This document shows positions 46,162 through 58,144 of a stretch of DNA of 64,000 nucleotides, one piece after another (within the stretch, counting starts at the first letter, position 1; each line of letters starts with the position of its first letter). The DNA comes from Fallopia convolvulus (Eukaryota > Streptophyta > Magnoliopsida > Caryophyllales > Polygonaceae), in NCBI GenBank assembly GCA_964016875.1, contig OZ024726.1, forward strand, positions 52,688,825-52,752,824. The letters run 5' to 3'. The notes beneath the pieces were generated by a model. It was not told the DNA's origin and searched no databases. It was given only the letters and a program-made list of their open reading frames with translations. The translations under genes and the position numbers were made by a program.

Positions 46162-47052
46162 GTAGGATCGTAGATTTGTGTTAGTAATACAAATCGGGAA
46201 CTGTTCCAGTGACAGTTCCCTTACGCAGCGGAAAAGATCAACACAGAAAAGTAAAACTGTAACGCAAAGACAAGGACACGTTTCCTTATAGAGGAACCTC
46301 TACAGCCAACTAGCTAGAGAGTAAACCTCTACCTCCCTTGGAGGATTTTGAACAAGTATTTAGATTGATAGATCTCAGGATACACAATACAAAGACGAAC
46401 TTCTCTATTGTTCGTAATCACACTTACAAACAATACTAACGACTAAGTCATCATGAATCTTAGATCTAAACGCAATCAATATAATACGTGAACCTGACTC
46501 GTTTTGTGTGCAGTTCCCTTTAGCACAGGAACCAACTCTCCAAGTCGATGGCGATCTTCACGCAGTCCCCATCACTTAGATCTAGAACTTCCTTCTTCGA
46601 TTCTGGTTTGTCGTCTTCACTGAATTAGCTCGAGCTCTCTCTTTCTCTATGGGAGTCTGTTGCTTTCCGTCTCCGAGAGCTGTTTTAACCTAGCTGTGTC
46701 GCTTTCTATTTATAGAGGTTGCCACTTTTATCGTGACGCCTTTACCCTTTTTGTCTTGGGGAGTACGACACTATTCAAAAAGACTAGCGTGCCCTTTTGG
46801 ATCCTTTTCTTCTCGGGACTCAGCTTGCCACCCAAGACTACAGTGAAATGTTCTTTTTATCCTTCAATATATTTGTCACGTACTCAGATAGCTTTATGGG
46901 GAATGTTTCCCTTGTTTTTCCTGTAAACCTGTATATTTCTTGTGATCACTTGTATAGGGAATTAGTTCCATTTATTTGTCATTATCAAAACTTCGATTAC
47001 TCGAATAAAGAAACCATTGTTCCAGTGTTATTTGCCTAACACTAATCCAACA
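46162..47052 (-). repeat. 5' LTR of element C
   Basis: Partner of 29217-30110: same ends (TGTAGGATCGTAG, ATCCAACA) and the same internal order, with small indels such as loss of TATAT near 46360. Confidence 0.93.
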
Positions 47053-47228
47053 ATATCTAATCGTATCAACAAAATATACAGAATTTTATATAGTAATTTG
47101 ATATTAGATATATTAGAACCTTATTCAAACTTATATGTTCGGCATGGTGGTACGAAATTCCCTAACATTAATTTCTACCTACAACAAACAAACATAAAAG
47201 AAATCAAATACTAGACTAAGCTAGTTAG

Positions 47229-50200
47229 CTAGATCTCTAGCAATGATTGCATGAACTCCTTAAGGATAGGCTGATCGAGATTTTTGTCATAATCGTACAT
47301 CAAAGGAACCATTCTACCTAAGTTAAGGCATCCTTGCTTGAAGGTAGTATAATTGTAAGACGATGAATGTAACTTCGGAGGAGGAAGTTGAAGGCAAAGC
47401 CCATTCAAGTACTTCCATGAATTCCATATCTTACCAACTAAATGCTCCTTTGCATCCTTCATAGACATGCTTTCATTCTCCTTAATGTAACACTTGATAT
47501 AAGAACCATCGTGTCCATCTTGATCCTCATCCTGCAATATCAACATCCCCAAGCACATTTAAACTAGGGTTCGGTTAGTCCCATTTCTTAATCCAAAATA
47601 AAAAGAGTGTTTGTAAATAAAGATCGATCGATTCATATACGTACGTACATTCATCCCCACAAACTAAAAGTACTATTGCTTTTTGGCCGAAATTCATTTC
47701 CCCAAACCTCGCCTCGATGTAGCTCTATTGTTAATTTTTGTGCTAAAGGTGTGTAGGCGAACATTCAGAATTACACAACTTTTTATATTGTAAAACATAA
47801 ATGTAGAGAAATTACTCAAATTAATATTGGTAAATATTTCAATCTAAGAGAAATTAGTAAAATACAAGAAATGTGGTCAGATTTTCTTATAAAATTAAAT
47901 TAGTTAATAGGTGAGAGTGAGATCCACAAAATAATGGCAAACGATAAGCTTAATTAAATGGAAATAATATGACGTTATTATTGACCATAAGTGACACTAT
48001 TAATCAATTTTTCTATCCTATGCTTTGAGGACATAGGATAACAAACAAGTACGGTTTTTCTATCCTATACCCTAAGGGTATAGGTTAAGAATACTAGTTA
48101 TAGAAACTAAAACCCTAAATGGAAATTAATGAACCCTATAAAATTAATGAAAATAAGCCCACATAATGAAGTTCAACAAATTATTTCCATTTTAGGGTTC
48201 TTAACCTATGCCCTTGGGGCATAGGTTAGAAAAATCGAAACAAGTATTAGAAAGAAATTCTAAATTTTATTGACCATAAGTGACACTATTAACTTTTTTA
48301 GAAGGGTTTATACTTTCCAATTTAAGGTTTTACTTTAATTTCCAAAATCAGACTCTTATCATATATCATTAGAGTATAGGATAAAAAACCATTAATTAAT
48401 TGATTAAGAGTTTGGAGTGAATCCCATTAATTAATAACTATTAATAATTAATTGATTAATAGTTATTACCTTAGCTCCTCCAAGATCATTTCCAAGACGT
48501 AGAATGGTGGCAACAAAAGACATGATGCTTGTGTAGACATGTTTGGAGTGAATCCCATTACTATCGTTTTCATAATCGAAGCCTTGGCCCAAGAGAAACA
48601 TCAAATGAACTAACACCAACTGCACGCCACAGGTGATCGTCCCGATTTCCATGTACTCGTTTGTCGTTGGCAGGTATTCTGAACCAAACCATTTTGATTC
48701 CACCAGGTACGCATTGAACAAATCTGTCCACTATAGTACTCGATCTCAAGTTCAAACCAACGTACTAAATAATTAAAGCAAAATTTATATATAGCTTATG
48801 TTAGATTTGTAAACTTACTGCTTTTCTTAGATGATTTTCTGGGTTCCTTCCATGTGTAACCCAAATTTCATTGCTTATGTGAGATGTAATGTCAAACACC
48901 GCCTTCAAACATTTTTTCATGTATTTGGGTAGTTTCTCTGCTGTTTCTAAATCCCATCTGAATATAAACATCAACTAATTTGTCATGTCTATTACTAATT
49001 AATTTCTGTCAGAAGGATCATATATTCAAATGAATACACATTTCCAATGCTCAAAACTTAGCCGTCCATTTTGCATATTTACCAATGTAGCACTTAAAAT
49101 TCCAAGCATGTAACTTAATTGAATTGGCAAATGGTATACCTTGCAAACTTCATATATCAGACAGGATCAATCTAATTTAGATTGATCCAAAGATCAAGAA
49201 TAACTTAGTGATGACCTAAAGTGCCTTCTTATGGACTTGAAATAGAAAATGTGCATACCTGTTCACAGATTTGGTGAATAGACAAAGATCCTCTGGTTTT
49301 CCATAGATATCAAAGATGTCGTCGACGATGTAGATGAGTGAAATAGGCTTTGTCAACTCAATCCTTTCTTTTGCCAAAGATGGATCAGGCAAAGTTGCAA
49401 TTGACCACATATGCCATTCCCACGGTTCATCTCTTGCGAGTCTCAAATCGTTTGTTAACCCTAGCTCTTTCCACCACCTACACAACCAAATTCTCACGCT
49501 TATTGTCAAAATATATGTAACAAATCATTAGTTTGGGCCCAGATTCTGCTGTAGCGGAGCCTCACTGGGTCAATGATAATGAAATCATTAGTTCGGACCA
49601 AAGCACCTTACTTGGAAATGTGATGGATTTCATCCTTGTAAGTGGCCCGGGCCCTATCAAGCTCCATCGAAGCTAGATCCGCTATCTCCTTTCTCCAACC
49701 TTGTGCATTGTTCTTGTACTCATGAATGAAATCTTTGGCTTTGAATTGAGCCAGGGTGACGTGATGTGGATACTTGAGTGACTTATGGATAAGCTGAGCA
49801 CTAGAGTTATCAAGAGCATCGATTGATGCATAGAGAAGTTGCTTGCTAAAGGTTTTTGCTTCTTCAAGTAGATCTTCTCCTTGCGTGCTCATTTGGGATG
49901 CTTCAAACAAACTCAATAGGCCTAGTATGTCGTTGCCTATACGTTCTTCGACGAATTTCCCATCTTTGGTAATGTAACCTTCAAATGTGTCTATATTAAC
50001 CGTGTCAAACTTTGTATTAGCTAGATTAAGGTTTAAAAAAGTCAGAATAAAGAAGTTAGGAAGTGGTTTGAGATTAATTGAAATGGAAGATCTTCTAGTG
50101 TTATGTAGGCTTATGAATTACCCATCATCAAAAGAGTTGGCCCTTGATTAAGTGAACTTAATTTTATATTATTTGTTTTGTTCTTGTTCAAGGGTAGGGT

Positions 50201-52231
50201 CTCCCATGATCACGTTATTTTAATTGGATATGCTAAAAAAAAGTTGGGCCAAAATGTGCATTTCGTTTAAATATCAATCAATTGTGTATAAGTAAGAGAT
50301 TTATAATACCAAAATGATAGTATTTCAGCTATTACAAACTAAATTGGCAACCACTAACCGATAGCGCTAACATCATAGCCTTCTTCTCTGAGCAATCGAA
50401 AGCGGAGTGAAGCTTGATGAATCCCAAGATTACGAAACTTGTAATATTCCAAATATTGGAGATGGAGAGCTTCGAAAATCTGATTTCGAAAAAGATGGTC
50501 AATACCACACCTTTGGAGGAAGTCAATGATTTGGAGTTGCTCTAGTGAGTTTGGATTTGCTTCAAGTTTCCACGTTGTTTGGGTTATGCTCCTCGCCCTT
50601 GCTGCATATTCCCTCTATTTTGGATCACATACATACAATTAATGCACAAGACATTGAGGGCCATTAGGTTACAACTAATGGGACATTTGGTTACAACTTA
50701 CAAATATAATGAAAATCTAAACGAAATAAATCTAGTTCACTTTAATAACATGATATGTTTATGGATAATGTCCTTCATAAAAAAAATGACATCATATATT
50801 TAAAAAACGGTTTTTCTATCCTATGCCCTAAGGGCATAGGTTAAGAGTACTAAATTTGGGAACTAAAACCCTAATAGGAAACTAATAAACCCTATTGAAA
50901 AAATAATTAAATCTAAATAAATACAAATTTCAAATATATTACCATCTTTGGTCTCTTAACCTATGCCCTTGGGGCATAGGTTAGAAAAATCGTTTAAAAA
51001 ATAATATAGTAACTTCATCTAGCTTGCAACATTTAATACTTGCATGTCTAAAGAAGGATGATAGGGAATGATTTAAGCATTTTGAAACTCACTTCTATAT
51101 CTTCTACAAAAAAAAAAATCACTTCTATATTAGGGAAATCAACACCTCTATCATAATGAGTATAAGCCCATTTTTATATGGGTATGGCTAATATGTGCCC
51201 ATGGGCATATAATAACAATACTAACTTTGGAAATTATTTCAAAACTATTACCTAAATTTGAATTAGTAAATAGGGTGTCACGACCTGATCGAGATGAAAT
51301 TTATCGTTAATGTGTCATGACACTTAAGTAGATTAGTTATGTTTTTTTATTTAGATTTCCGTAGGTTACATCGGGGATGGAATCAGAATTTTTTTGGAGT
51401 GGCCAATTTTTTTTTTCTGTTGTAGCTAGAAAAGTTCATTTTTTTTAAAATACAAAACAGTGAACAATACTCAAAAAAACCCTGAAAAGTTATAAATGTG
51501 TTAGAATAACTAATTTTTTGGTCAAGGACACTGTCCATCAGAGTCGAAACACTTACCTCATGTACCTATCTTGAAATTCTACCAGCTTGAGTAGGTGCCC
51601 GAAGACACTAAACATGCACTCGTACTTTACTATACTATATATAGTCAAGTATTTTAATATAACCCATTATAATAAAGCTCCTATGTTCAATTACATATGA
51701 AGATATAAATTTAAAAAAAAAACATTTTAGTTAAGTAAATGACATGTGAAAGTGGTTTGCATACTAGCTTGTAATCTTCAAACAGTCATAACTTTATACT
51801 CGGATATTGAATTTGAGCTTATAATATATAAAATCGAAACTATCAACGAAAGGAAAATATATACTAAAAAAAATTGGATTGGAGGGTTACCACCACTTCT
51901 AGCCCCTATATAGTACGTTCTGCCATGGGTTACAACCCAACAAGCCCTAAGAATGTTATTTGAGAAAATAACCATAAACCGAGTAGTTGATTTTTCTCTA
52001 TAAAGATAGTTTTGTAAAATTTCTATACAATTTTCATGAGACTTTGTGTAGATTAATTACCCTTGTAGATAAATCAATGGCCATCATGATGCGACTCAGA
52101 AGTGGATGGACTGAGCTCAAAAGAGATGGATGAGGTCGAGTGATGGTAGGTTGATGGCTCATAGGCGCCGATATTGGTGTCCATCTGAATCTTGGAGAGC
52201 TTGGGAAGCAGGATTGATATTGGAAAGTCAT
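47229..52231 (-). CDS. Terpene synthase, seven exons, probably plastid monoterpene synthase
   Basis: Exons (complement): 52231-52061, 50614-50359, 50020-49612, 49477-49259, 48957-48819, 48730-48470, 47531-47229. All have GT/AG borders and compatible phases, giving 585 residues. Lengths 219 and 139 are those usual in angiosperm terpene synthases. Exon 1 is Ser/Pro/Arg-rich (FPSSPRFRWTPISAPM), a probable plastid transit peptide. No RRx8W is present, as in TPS-g and some TPS-b enzymes that make acyclic products. DDIFD (exon 4) is the metal-binding DDxxD, preceded by LTKPISLIYIV. The second metal motif reads NDLGGAKDE, with Gly where Ser or Thr is usual and Gly for the preceding conserved Trp. 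The enzyme would ionise a prenyl diphosphate with Mg. Product unknown; TPS-b/g placement is by recall. MITEs sit in introns 1 and 6. Confidence 0.9.
48052..48237. mobile_element. Mutator-type MITE in terpene synthase intron 6
   Basis: Ends CGGTTTTTCTATCCTATACC and (reverse complement) CGATTTTTCTAACCTATGCC, with a perfect 9-bp target duplication AAACAAGTA (48043-48051 and 48238-48246). Each end is itself a palindrome around CCCTAAGGG. A decayed relative, CTATCCTATGCTTTGAGGAC near 48012 with a partner near 48380, may be an older copy into which this one inserted. Confidence 0.88.
50808..50992. mobile_element. Mutator-type MITE in terpene synthase intron 1
   Basis: Same family as 48052-48237: ends CGGTTTTTCTATCCTATGCC and (reverse complement) CGATTTTTCTAACCTATGCC, perfect 9-bp duplication TTTAAAAAA (50799-50807 and 50993-51001), 185 bp, no coding capacity. 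Confidence 0.88.
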
Positions 52232-52701
52232 CAATTGGGGCAAAACTAAAATTTTAAGATTGGAATTGCTGACACTATGGAGAGTGAAGGGAATGAGTTA
52301 AGAAGATGATCCAGTGAAATATATACGAAACTAAAGAAGCAATTTCCAAGCTAATAAAACAAAATTAAGAAAATGAGAAAAAAAAAACATTTTACGTAGT
52401 AGTCAGTAGTCACATCTCTCTCTCCCTCACTCAAATGGATCTGAAAAAATGATGCCATGTCAAATGAGAGCATTGTATATATATTATAAATATATATACA
52501 TATTTTGGGAAAAAAAATGACGTGGCCGAATTTTATCCATAAAAATACGTGGTTGTAGAATTGTTCTTATTTGTGTATAAATATTATTCTAAATATGTAT
52601 CGTTTTTTGTTAAAAATGTGTACGATATATTAACTTCATATGCCTGTCTTTTAAAATGTATGGTATATATTGTGTCCAATCATGCATAAAAATATAAGCA
52701 C
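52232..52701 (-). promoter_or_regulatory. Upstream region of the terpene synthase
   Basis: No gene. A palindromic TA-rich run, TGTATATATATTATAAATAT (from about 52470), lies some 240 bases before the ATG and could hold the TATA box. A retrotransposon LTR begins 470 bases upstream of the ATG, so the native promoter may be cut short. Confidence 0.4.
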
Positions 52702-52826
52702 GAATTAGATATTATTTATGTCAATTGTATATATTGTATCTTGGGGACAAGTATTGTAATTGATATGTAATGGAGAACTTTCTATCTAATTGATCTAAGG
52801 AAATATCTTTCTCTCTAATCCTGACA
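52702..52826 (+). repeat. 5' LTR of element D
   Basis: About 125 bases; directly followed by the initiator tRNA-Met-like primer site TGGTATTGGAGC at 52827. The very first bases differ from the 3' copy, so the exact start is uncertain. Confidence 0.8.
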
Positions 52827-52915
52827 TGGTATTGGAGCAAGGCACGAAAAAACCCTAATTTTTTTTCCACCAAGTCTTCCACCGCAGTTCTTGTCTCTTT
52901 CCCTTGCCGCCCCCG

Positions 52916-53995
52916 ATGGCCGATGAAGAGCACTCCGCTGCACAGGCTCAGGCCGCCCAGGCTGCGCAAATTGCTGCCCTACAGCAAGCATTAGCAGCCG
53001 CTCAACTTGCTTCCAACAACGCACCTATGATCAATTCGCCCTTTTATCTACATCCATCCGATCATCCCGGTCTTTCTATTTGCCCGATCGCTCTCAAAGT
53101 CGATAATTACAATGAATGGGTTACCAACATGCGTAATGCTCTCAACGCCAAACGCAAACTTGGCTTCATTGATGGGTCAATTCAACAACCTGCCGCTGAT
53201 TCCTCCGACGCCGAACATTGGCACCCGATTAATTCTATGATCGTCGGTTGGATTGTCCAGGCCATTGAACCATCTCTTCGCTCCTCTATAACTTACTTTG
53301 CTACTGCTAAAGCACTATGGGATGACTTAAAGCAACGTTTTTCTGTCGGGAATGGACCACGCATCCTTCAGTTGCGTTCGCTATTGCAAATTGTCTTCAA
53401 ACTGGCACTTCCGTCGTTGCCTACTATGAGACTTTGAAGAAATATTGGGAGGAGCTTGACACATATGTTCCTCTTGAAATTTGCACATGTACTGGCTGCA
53501 ACTGTGGTCTCAATGCTCGTCTTTCAAAAGCCCGGGATGATGAGCGTACTCAACAATTTCTCATGGGGCTTCATGATACTCTTTTTGGCGCCCTTCGCTC
53601 AAATCTTATGGCCGCTGATTCTCTCCAACATCTGTCACGCATTTATTCTCTGGTGGTTCAAGAGGAATGCACGAAATCAGCCATCAAAGATCGTGAACAA
53701 CCGACGGAAAATCTGGCGTTTGCGGCTCGATCACCGGCGCCTGCGCGGCCTCCTTCCACCCCGCCTGTCGATCGCAGCCTCCTACACTGTACACATTGCA
53801 TGTGGTCGTGATGGGCATGATGCCCCCACCTATTTCAAAATCGTCGGCTATCCCGACTGGTTCAATTCTACGAGAAGAAAAACGTCGATCGCGGTTCATC
53901 GTCGTCATCTGCTGGTCGTGCAGAGGCACTTCGCTTGATTCTGGTGTCGGCCGTGGACAGCAGGGACGTGGTCGAGGCAATACAAGCGCTGCCAA
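52916..53995 (+). pseudogene. Gag of element D, frameshifted
   Basis: ATG at 52916 (MADEEHSAAQAQAAQAAQIA). Gag domain of the UBN2/gag_3 type: LKVDNYNEWVTNMRNALNAK, IVGWIVQAIEPSLRSSI, ALWDDLKQRFSVGNGPRI, then a frame change near 53400 and CTCTGCNCGLNARLSKARDD, EERTQ-like QQFLMGLHDTLFGALRSNL. A second change near 53805 cuts the knuckle (LHCTHC ... GRDGHDAPTYFKIVGYPDWF). Nucleocapsid-like Gly/Arg tail. Confidence 0.85.
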
Positions 53996-54089
53996 TGTAG
54001 CACAACAGTAGGTCGGCTCGTCTTCTAGGACGCCTCCGACAGCCCAAAATCGTTAAGCCTCGGGTCTTAACGACTCGCAATGGCAAACA

Positions 54090-57000
54090 ATGCTTTCGTT
54101 ATACAATGCCATGAATAATTCAGTTGCTTCCAATAAGTTGTCTGGTAAGATTTCTAAACCCTGGATTCTCAACACAGGCGCTTCGTTTCATATGACTGGT
54201 GAAACGGATCTTTTATCCGAGCTTGTCTCTATTGATTCCGTTAATATTATTCTTCCTGATGGCAAGACCTCTTCTGCTTCTCAAGCCGACAGTTTGCATT
54301 TTGGGTCATTACGGATTTCGAACGTTTTGTTTGTACCTCGGCTCACTTGCAATCTATTGTCCATTGCTCAGTTGACTGTTGATCTTTCTTGCATTGTGAA
54401 TCTGACAAGCAGATTATGTATATTACAGGACCAAAGTTCGAGGACAGTGATTGGAGCGGGTGAGCAACGGGGGGGGGGGGGGGGGTTCTACTGGCTGTGT
54501 GCTTTGTCTTCTACTGCTCGCGCATGTCACTCTTCTGCATCTACAGTTTCGGCTGAACTTCTGCATTTTCGGTTGGGTCATGCTTCAAACTCTACTTTGT
54601 CTACTTTGCCTGTGTTACATTCATCTATTTCTACTACTTATGTTCCTTGTGATATTTGTTTTAAAGCCAAGAAAACTCCTGCTCCTTTTTCTAATAATTT
54701 TAATAAAGCAGAAACATTATTTGAGTTGATTCATTGTGATATTTGGGGGCCCTATAACACTCTGTCTCGTTGTGGTGCTTCATATTTTCTTACACTTGTT
54801 GATGATCACTCCCGTGGTACTTTGGTGTTTTTATTGAAAGCAAAATCTGAAAATGCAAAATTTGTTGAACAATTTTGTGCCATGGTGACTCGTCAGTTTC
54901 AGAAACATGTTCAACGGGTACGTGTTGATAATCGCACCGAATTTTTACCGCTTATTTCGTTTTTTGCTAAGAATGGCATTTTGTTTGAGAATAGTTGTGC
55001 CTATATGCCACAACAAAATGGTCGTGTTGAGCGCAAGCATCGCCATCTATTGAATGTTGCACGTGCTCTTCGCTTTCAAGCACGTCTCTCTATCAATTTT
55101 TGGGGAGAGTGTGTTTTAACTTCTTGCTACTTGATTAATCGGACTCCGTCTAAGGTCCTGAATGGACGCACTCCCTATGAATGCATCTATGGGAAACGTG
55201 CTAATTACAATCTCCTAAGGGTTTTCGGGTGTCTTTGCTATGCATCGTCTATTCCGAAACCTAGAGCTAAATTTGCAGCCCGAGGTCGCAAATGTATTTT
55301 TCTTAGTCATCCAAATGGAAAAGGAGTAGGCATGGCAATGGGTCGGGTCGGGTGCGGGTGGAGTACTTCCACCACCCGACCCGCGGTTGTAAACTGCCTA
55401 CCCGACCCGGTATTTTCACCGGACGGGTGTCACCCGAAACCGACCCATTCAAAACCCATCGGTTTTCGGGTCGGGTTGGGTTTTTTTCGATGATATAAAA
55501 AAATGTTGAAACTTAATTTCATTTGTTCAACGAGTCAACCCAAGGACTCGTAAACAAAATAAAATTAACCCGTAATCCGTGTTTACAGGTCGGATTACGG
55601 GTCAACCCGTTTAATCCATCTATCAAATAAAACTTTAAATTTTAAACTAAAATTTAAACCTATTTATCTAGGCCTACATAATGGATTAGCCCCAAAAAAT
55701 AGATTTAATTATTAAGCCTTAAAGTCCATCTCTATGGTTAGGCTTCAAACACTTAACCCCTTATTCTCCTCTCCTTCCCTTTTTATAAGCTCTCCTTCTC
55801 CTCTCCTTGTACTAATTTTTCGATGTGGGACAAAAAATCGGGTGATCGGGTTGGGTGATCGGGTCGGGTGAACGGGTCGGGTCGGGTGAGGCCATACCCG
55901 AAACCGTACCTGCTCCATCACCCGAAACCCGTTTTCACCCGGATTTGATCGGTTTTTTTTTGGGTTTTTTCGGGTCGGTTTTTCGGGTATCCATCGGGTG
56001 CGGGTGAAATTGCCAAGCCTACAAAGGAGGTTGGAGATTATTTGATCTTGATTCCCGGGAAGTTCTAATTAGCTGCGATGTCACTTTTTATGAGGATATT
56101 TTTCCCTCTGATTCGCAAGCCCCTACTTCCTCAGTGCCCCCGGCTGATTCTGTTGTGGTTTCTCCCGCCATTTATGATGATGTGTCGCCCTCTGATGTGC
56201 CTCTTCTCACGGCTCCTCCCGTTGCTGACGACAGGGGGAGTCCGCCAGCTCCACGTCAGAGTACTCGCCAACGGCGTGCACCGTCATATCTTCAGAATTT
56301 TGTTTGTACCATGGCTCGAGTTCCCCCCTCCCTCTTCTACAACTCACTCGCCTCACTCTCCATCACTGTCCTCGGGTATTTCCTATCCTATTGCAGCTTA
56401 TGTTTCCTGTGCTAATTTTTCTACCTCTCATGCTAGGTTCTTGGCCGCCATTACTACTGGCTTTGAACCTCGTACTTTTTTTGAGGCTGTTAAACACGCT
56501 CATTGATGTGATGCAATGGCAGTCAAGATTGTTGCTTTGGAACGCAATTGCACTTGGCCATTATGCGAGTTGCCTGCTGGAAAAACCTTATTGGTTGTAA
56601 ATGGGTTTTCCGTATCAAATATCACTCTTCTAGTGAGATTGAACGGTATAAAGCCCGCCTTGTTGTTCTAGGTAATCGCCAAGTTGAGGGTATTGATTAC
56701 CATGAAACTTTTGCTCATGTTGCTAAAAATGGTTTATGTTCGAGTTTTTCTTGCTGTTGTTGCTATTAAGGGATGGGAATTGCATCAGATGGATGTGCAC
56801 AATGCCTTCTTGCATGGTGATCTTGATGAGGAGGTTTATATGAAACTTCCCCCTGGATTTACAGGTGCGTCTCCGGGGCAAGTCTGCCGCCTCAAAGTCT
56901 CTCTATGGACTTCGGTAGGCCCCTCGGAATTGGTTCTTTAAGCTTGCCAGTGCTCTTCAGGCGTTAGGCTTTATTCAGAGTCATGTTGATTATTCTCGTT

Positions 57001-57998
57001 TTACCTTTGTTCGAGAATCTGTAATTGTGCATGTCTTTGTCTATGTTGATGATCTTATTATTGTTGGTAATGATGTTGTTATTATTTCTAAATTCAAGAC
57101 CTATCTGAGTTCTTGTTTTTCCATGAAGGATTTAGGGCCTCTTAAATATTTTCTTGGGATTGAAATTGCTCGCTCTTCCAAAGGGCTATTTCTTTCTCAA
57201 CGAAAATACTCCTTAGATCTTCTTCATGAGTCTGGTAAGCTTACCGGCAAGCCCTGTGATTTTCCTATGGAACAAAACCAGCAATTAGCTACATCTACTA
57301 GTGACTTAATTGATCAACCAGAGCAGTATCGCCGTCTTGTAGGGCGCCTCATTTATCTGACCATCACTCGTCCTGACATCTGTTATGTTGTTCATACTCT
57401 GGCTCAGTTTTTATAGTCAGCTCGAGTTGATCATTGGCATTCTACTATTCGTGTTTTACGGTATCTTAAATCCCATCCCGGGTAGGGACTTCTACTTTCT
57501 GCTTCAAGCTCTCTTCAGATTTCGGCCTTCTGTGACTCTGATTGGGCTGTCTGCCAGCTTTCCAGACGCTCCATCACTGGTTTCTTTATTTTTCTAGGTG
57601 AGTCTCCTATCTCCTGGAAAACTTAGAAACAACATACTGTTTCCCTCTCATCTGCTGAAGCCGAATATCGGTCTATGGCATCTACCTGCGCTGAATTGCT
57701 ATGGCTCAAGTCATTTTTGCTCTCCCTTGGTGTGTTCCATTCTACTCCTATGCATATTCACTGTGATAGTCAGGTTGCTGTGCACATTGCAGCGAATCCG
57801 GTTTTTCATGAACGCATCAAACATGTTGAAATTGATTGCCATTTTGTGCGTGATGAGCTACTTCGGGGCACCATTGGTCTTTCTTACATTCGTTCTCCTC
57901 ATCAGCCATCTGATTTATTTACTAAACCTCTAGGCAAACAACAATTTCTTTATTTGTTATCCAAGTTGGGCATTGTCGATTTATATGCTCCAACTTGA
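54090..57998 (+). pseudogene. Pol of element D, with lost protease Asp and hAT insertion
   Basis: Protease reads WILNTGASFHMT: the catalytic Asp of D-T/S-G is Asn. Integrase: ELLHFRLGHA, CDICFKAKK, HCDIWGPYN, VDNRTEF, PQQNGRVERKHRH. The ORF enters the hAT-like insertion after FLSHPNGKG, and the same protein resumes at 56022 with WRLFDLDSREVLI. RT pieces lie in different frames (CKWVFRIKYHSSSEIERYKA, HQMDVHNAFLHGDLDEEVYM, FVYVDDLIIVG near 57036) and RNase H ends with HIHCDSQVAVHIAANPVFHE and FTKPLGKQQF. A run of 17 G lies at 54469-54485. Confidence 0.9.
55327..56021. mobile_element. hAT-like non-autonomous element, GGGTCG-rich, in element D pol
   Basis: Ends TAGGCATGGCAAT and (reverse complement) TAGGCTTGGCAAT, flanked by AAAAGGAG (55319-55326) and CAAAGGAG (56022-56029), an 8-bp duplication with one mismatch. 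Removing the element and one duplicate restores the copia reading frame. The terminal zones consist of GGGTCGGGT-like repeats; no transposase. Same type as 21163-21916. Confidence 0.92.
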
Positions 57999-58012
57999 GG
58001 GGGAGTATTAGG

Positions 58013-58144
58013 GAATTAGATATTATTTATGTCAATATTATTGTATATCTTGTATCTTGGGGGGACAAGTATATTAATTCCTATTTAAAAGAGAACTTTC
58101 TATCTAATTAATTCAAGGAATTATCTTTCTCTCTAATCCTGACA
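58013..58144 (+). repeat. 3' LTR of element D
   Basis: Follows the polypurine tract at 57998-58010 and matches 52702-52826 apart from a few substitutions and small indels. Ends CCTGACA. Confidence 0.82.

Larger units (their letters stand above)
29217..47052 (-). mobile_element. Sirevirus-like Ty1/copia element C, split by a gypsy element
   Basis: LTRs at 29217-30110 and 46162-47052 enclose gag, pol and env-like remnants on the minus strand. A 7.9-kb gypsy element sits in the integrase-RT linker (34949-42831). Flanking pentamers ATAGG and ATATC agree only partly, and the outer flanks differ in nature (gypsy relic left, terpene synthase 3' flank right). Target duplication is therefore not shown. 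Coding parts hold many stops and frameshifts. Confidence 0.93.
52702..58144 (+). mobile_element. Short-LTR Ty1/copia element D, decayed
   Basis: LTRs of about 125-132 bases (52702-52826 and 58013-58144) share GAATTAGATATTATTTATG at the start and CTCTCTAATCCTGACA at the end. The primer site TGGTATTGGAGC follows at 52827, and a GAGGGGGAGTATT polypurine tract precedes the 3' LTR. No convincing target duplication is seen. A 695-bp hAT-like element is inserted at 55327-56021. The coding region has several frameshifts. Confidence 0.9.
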
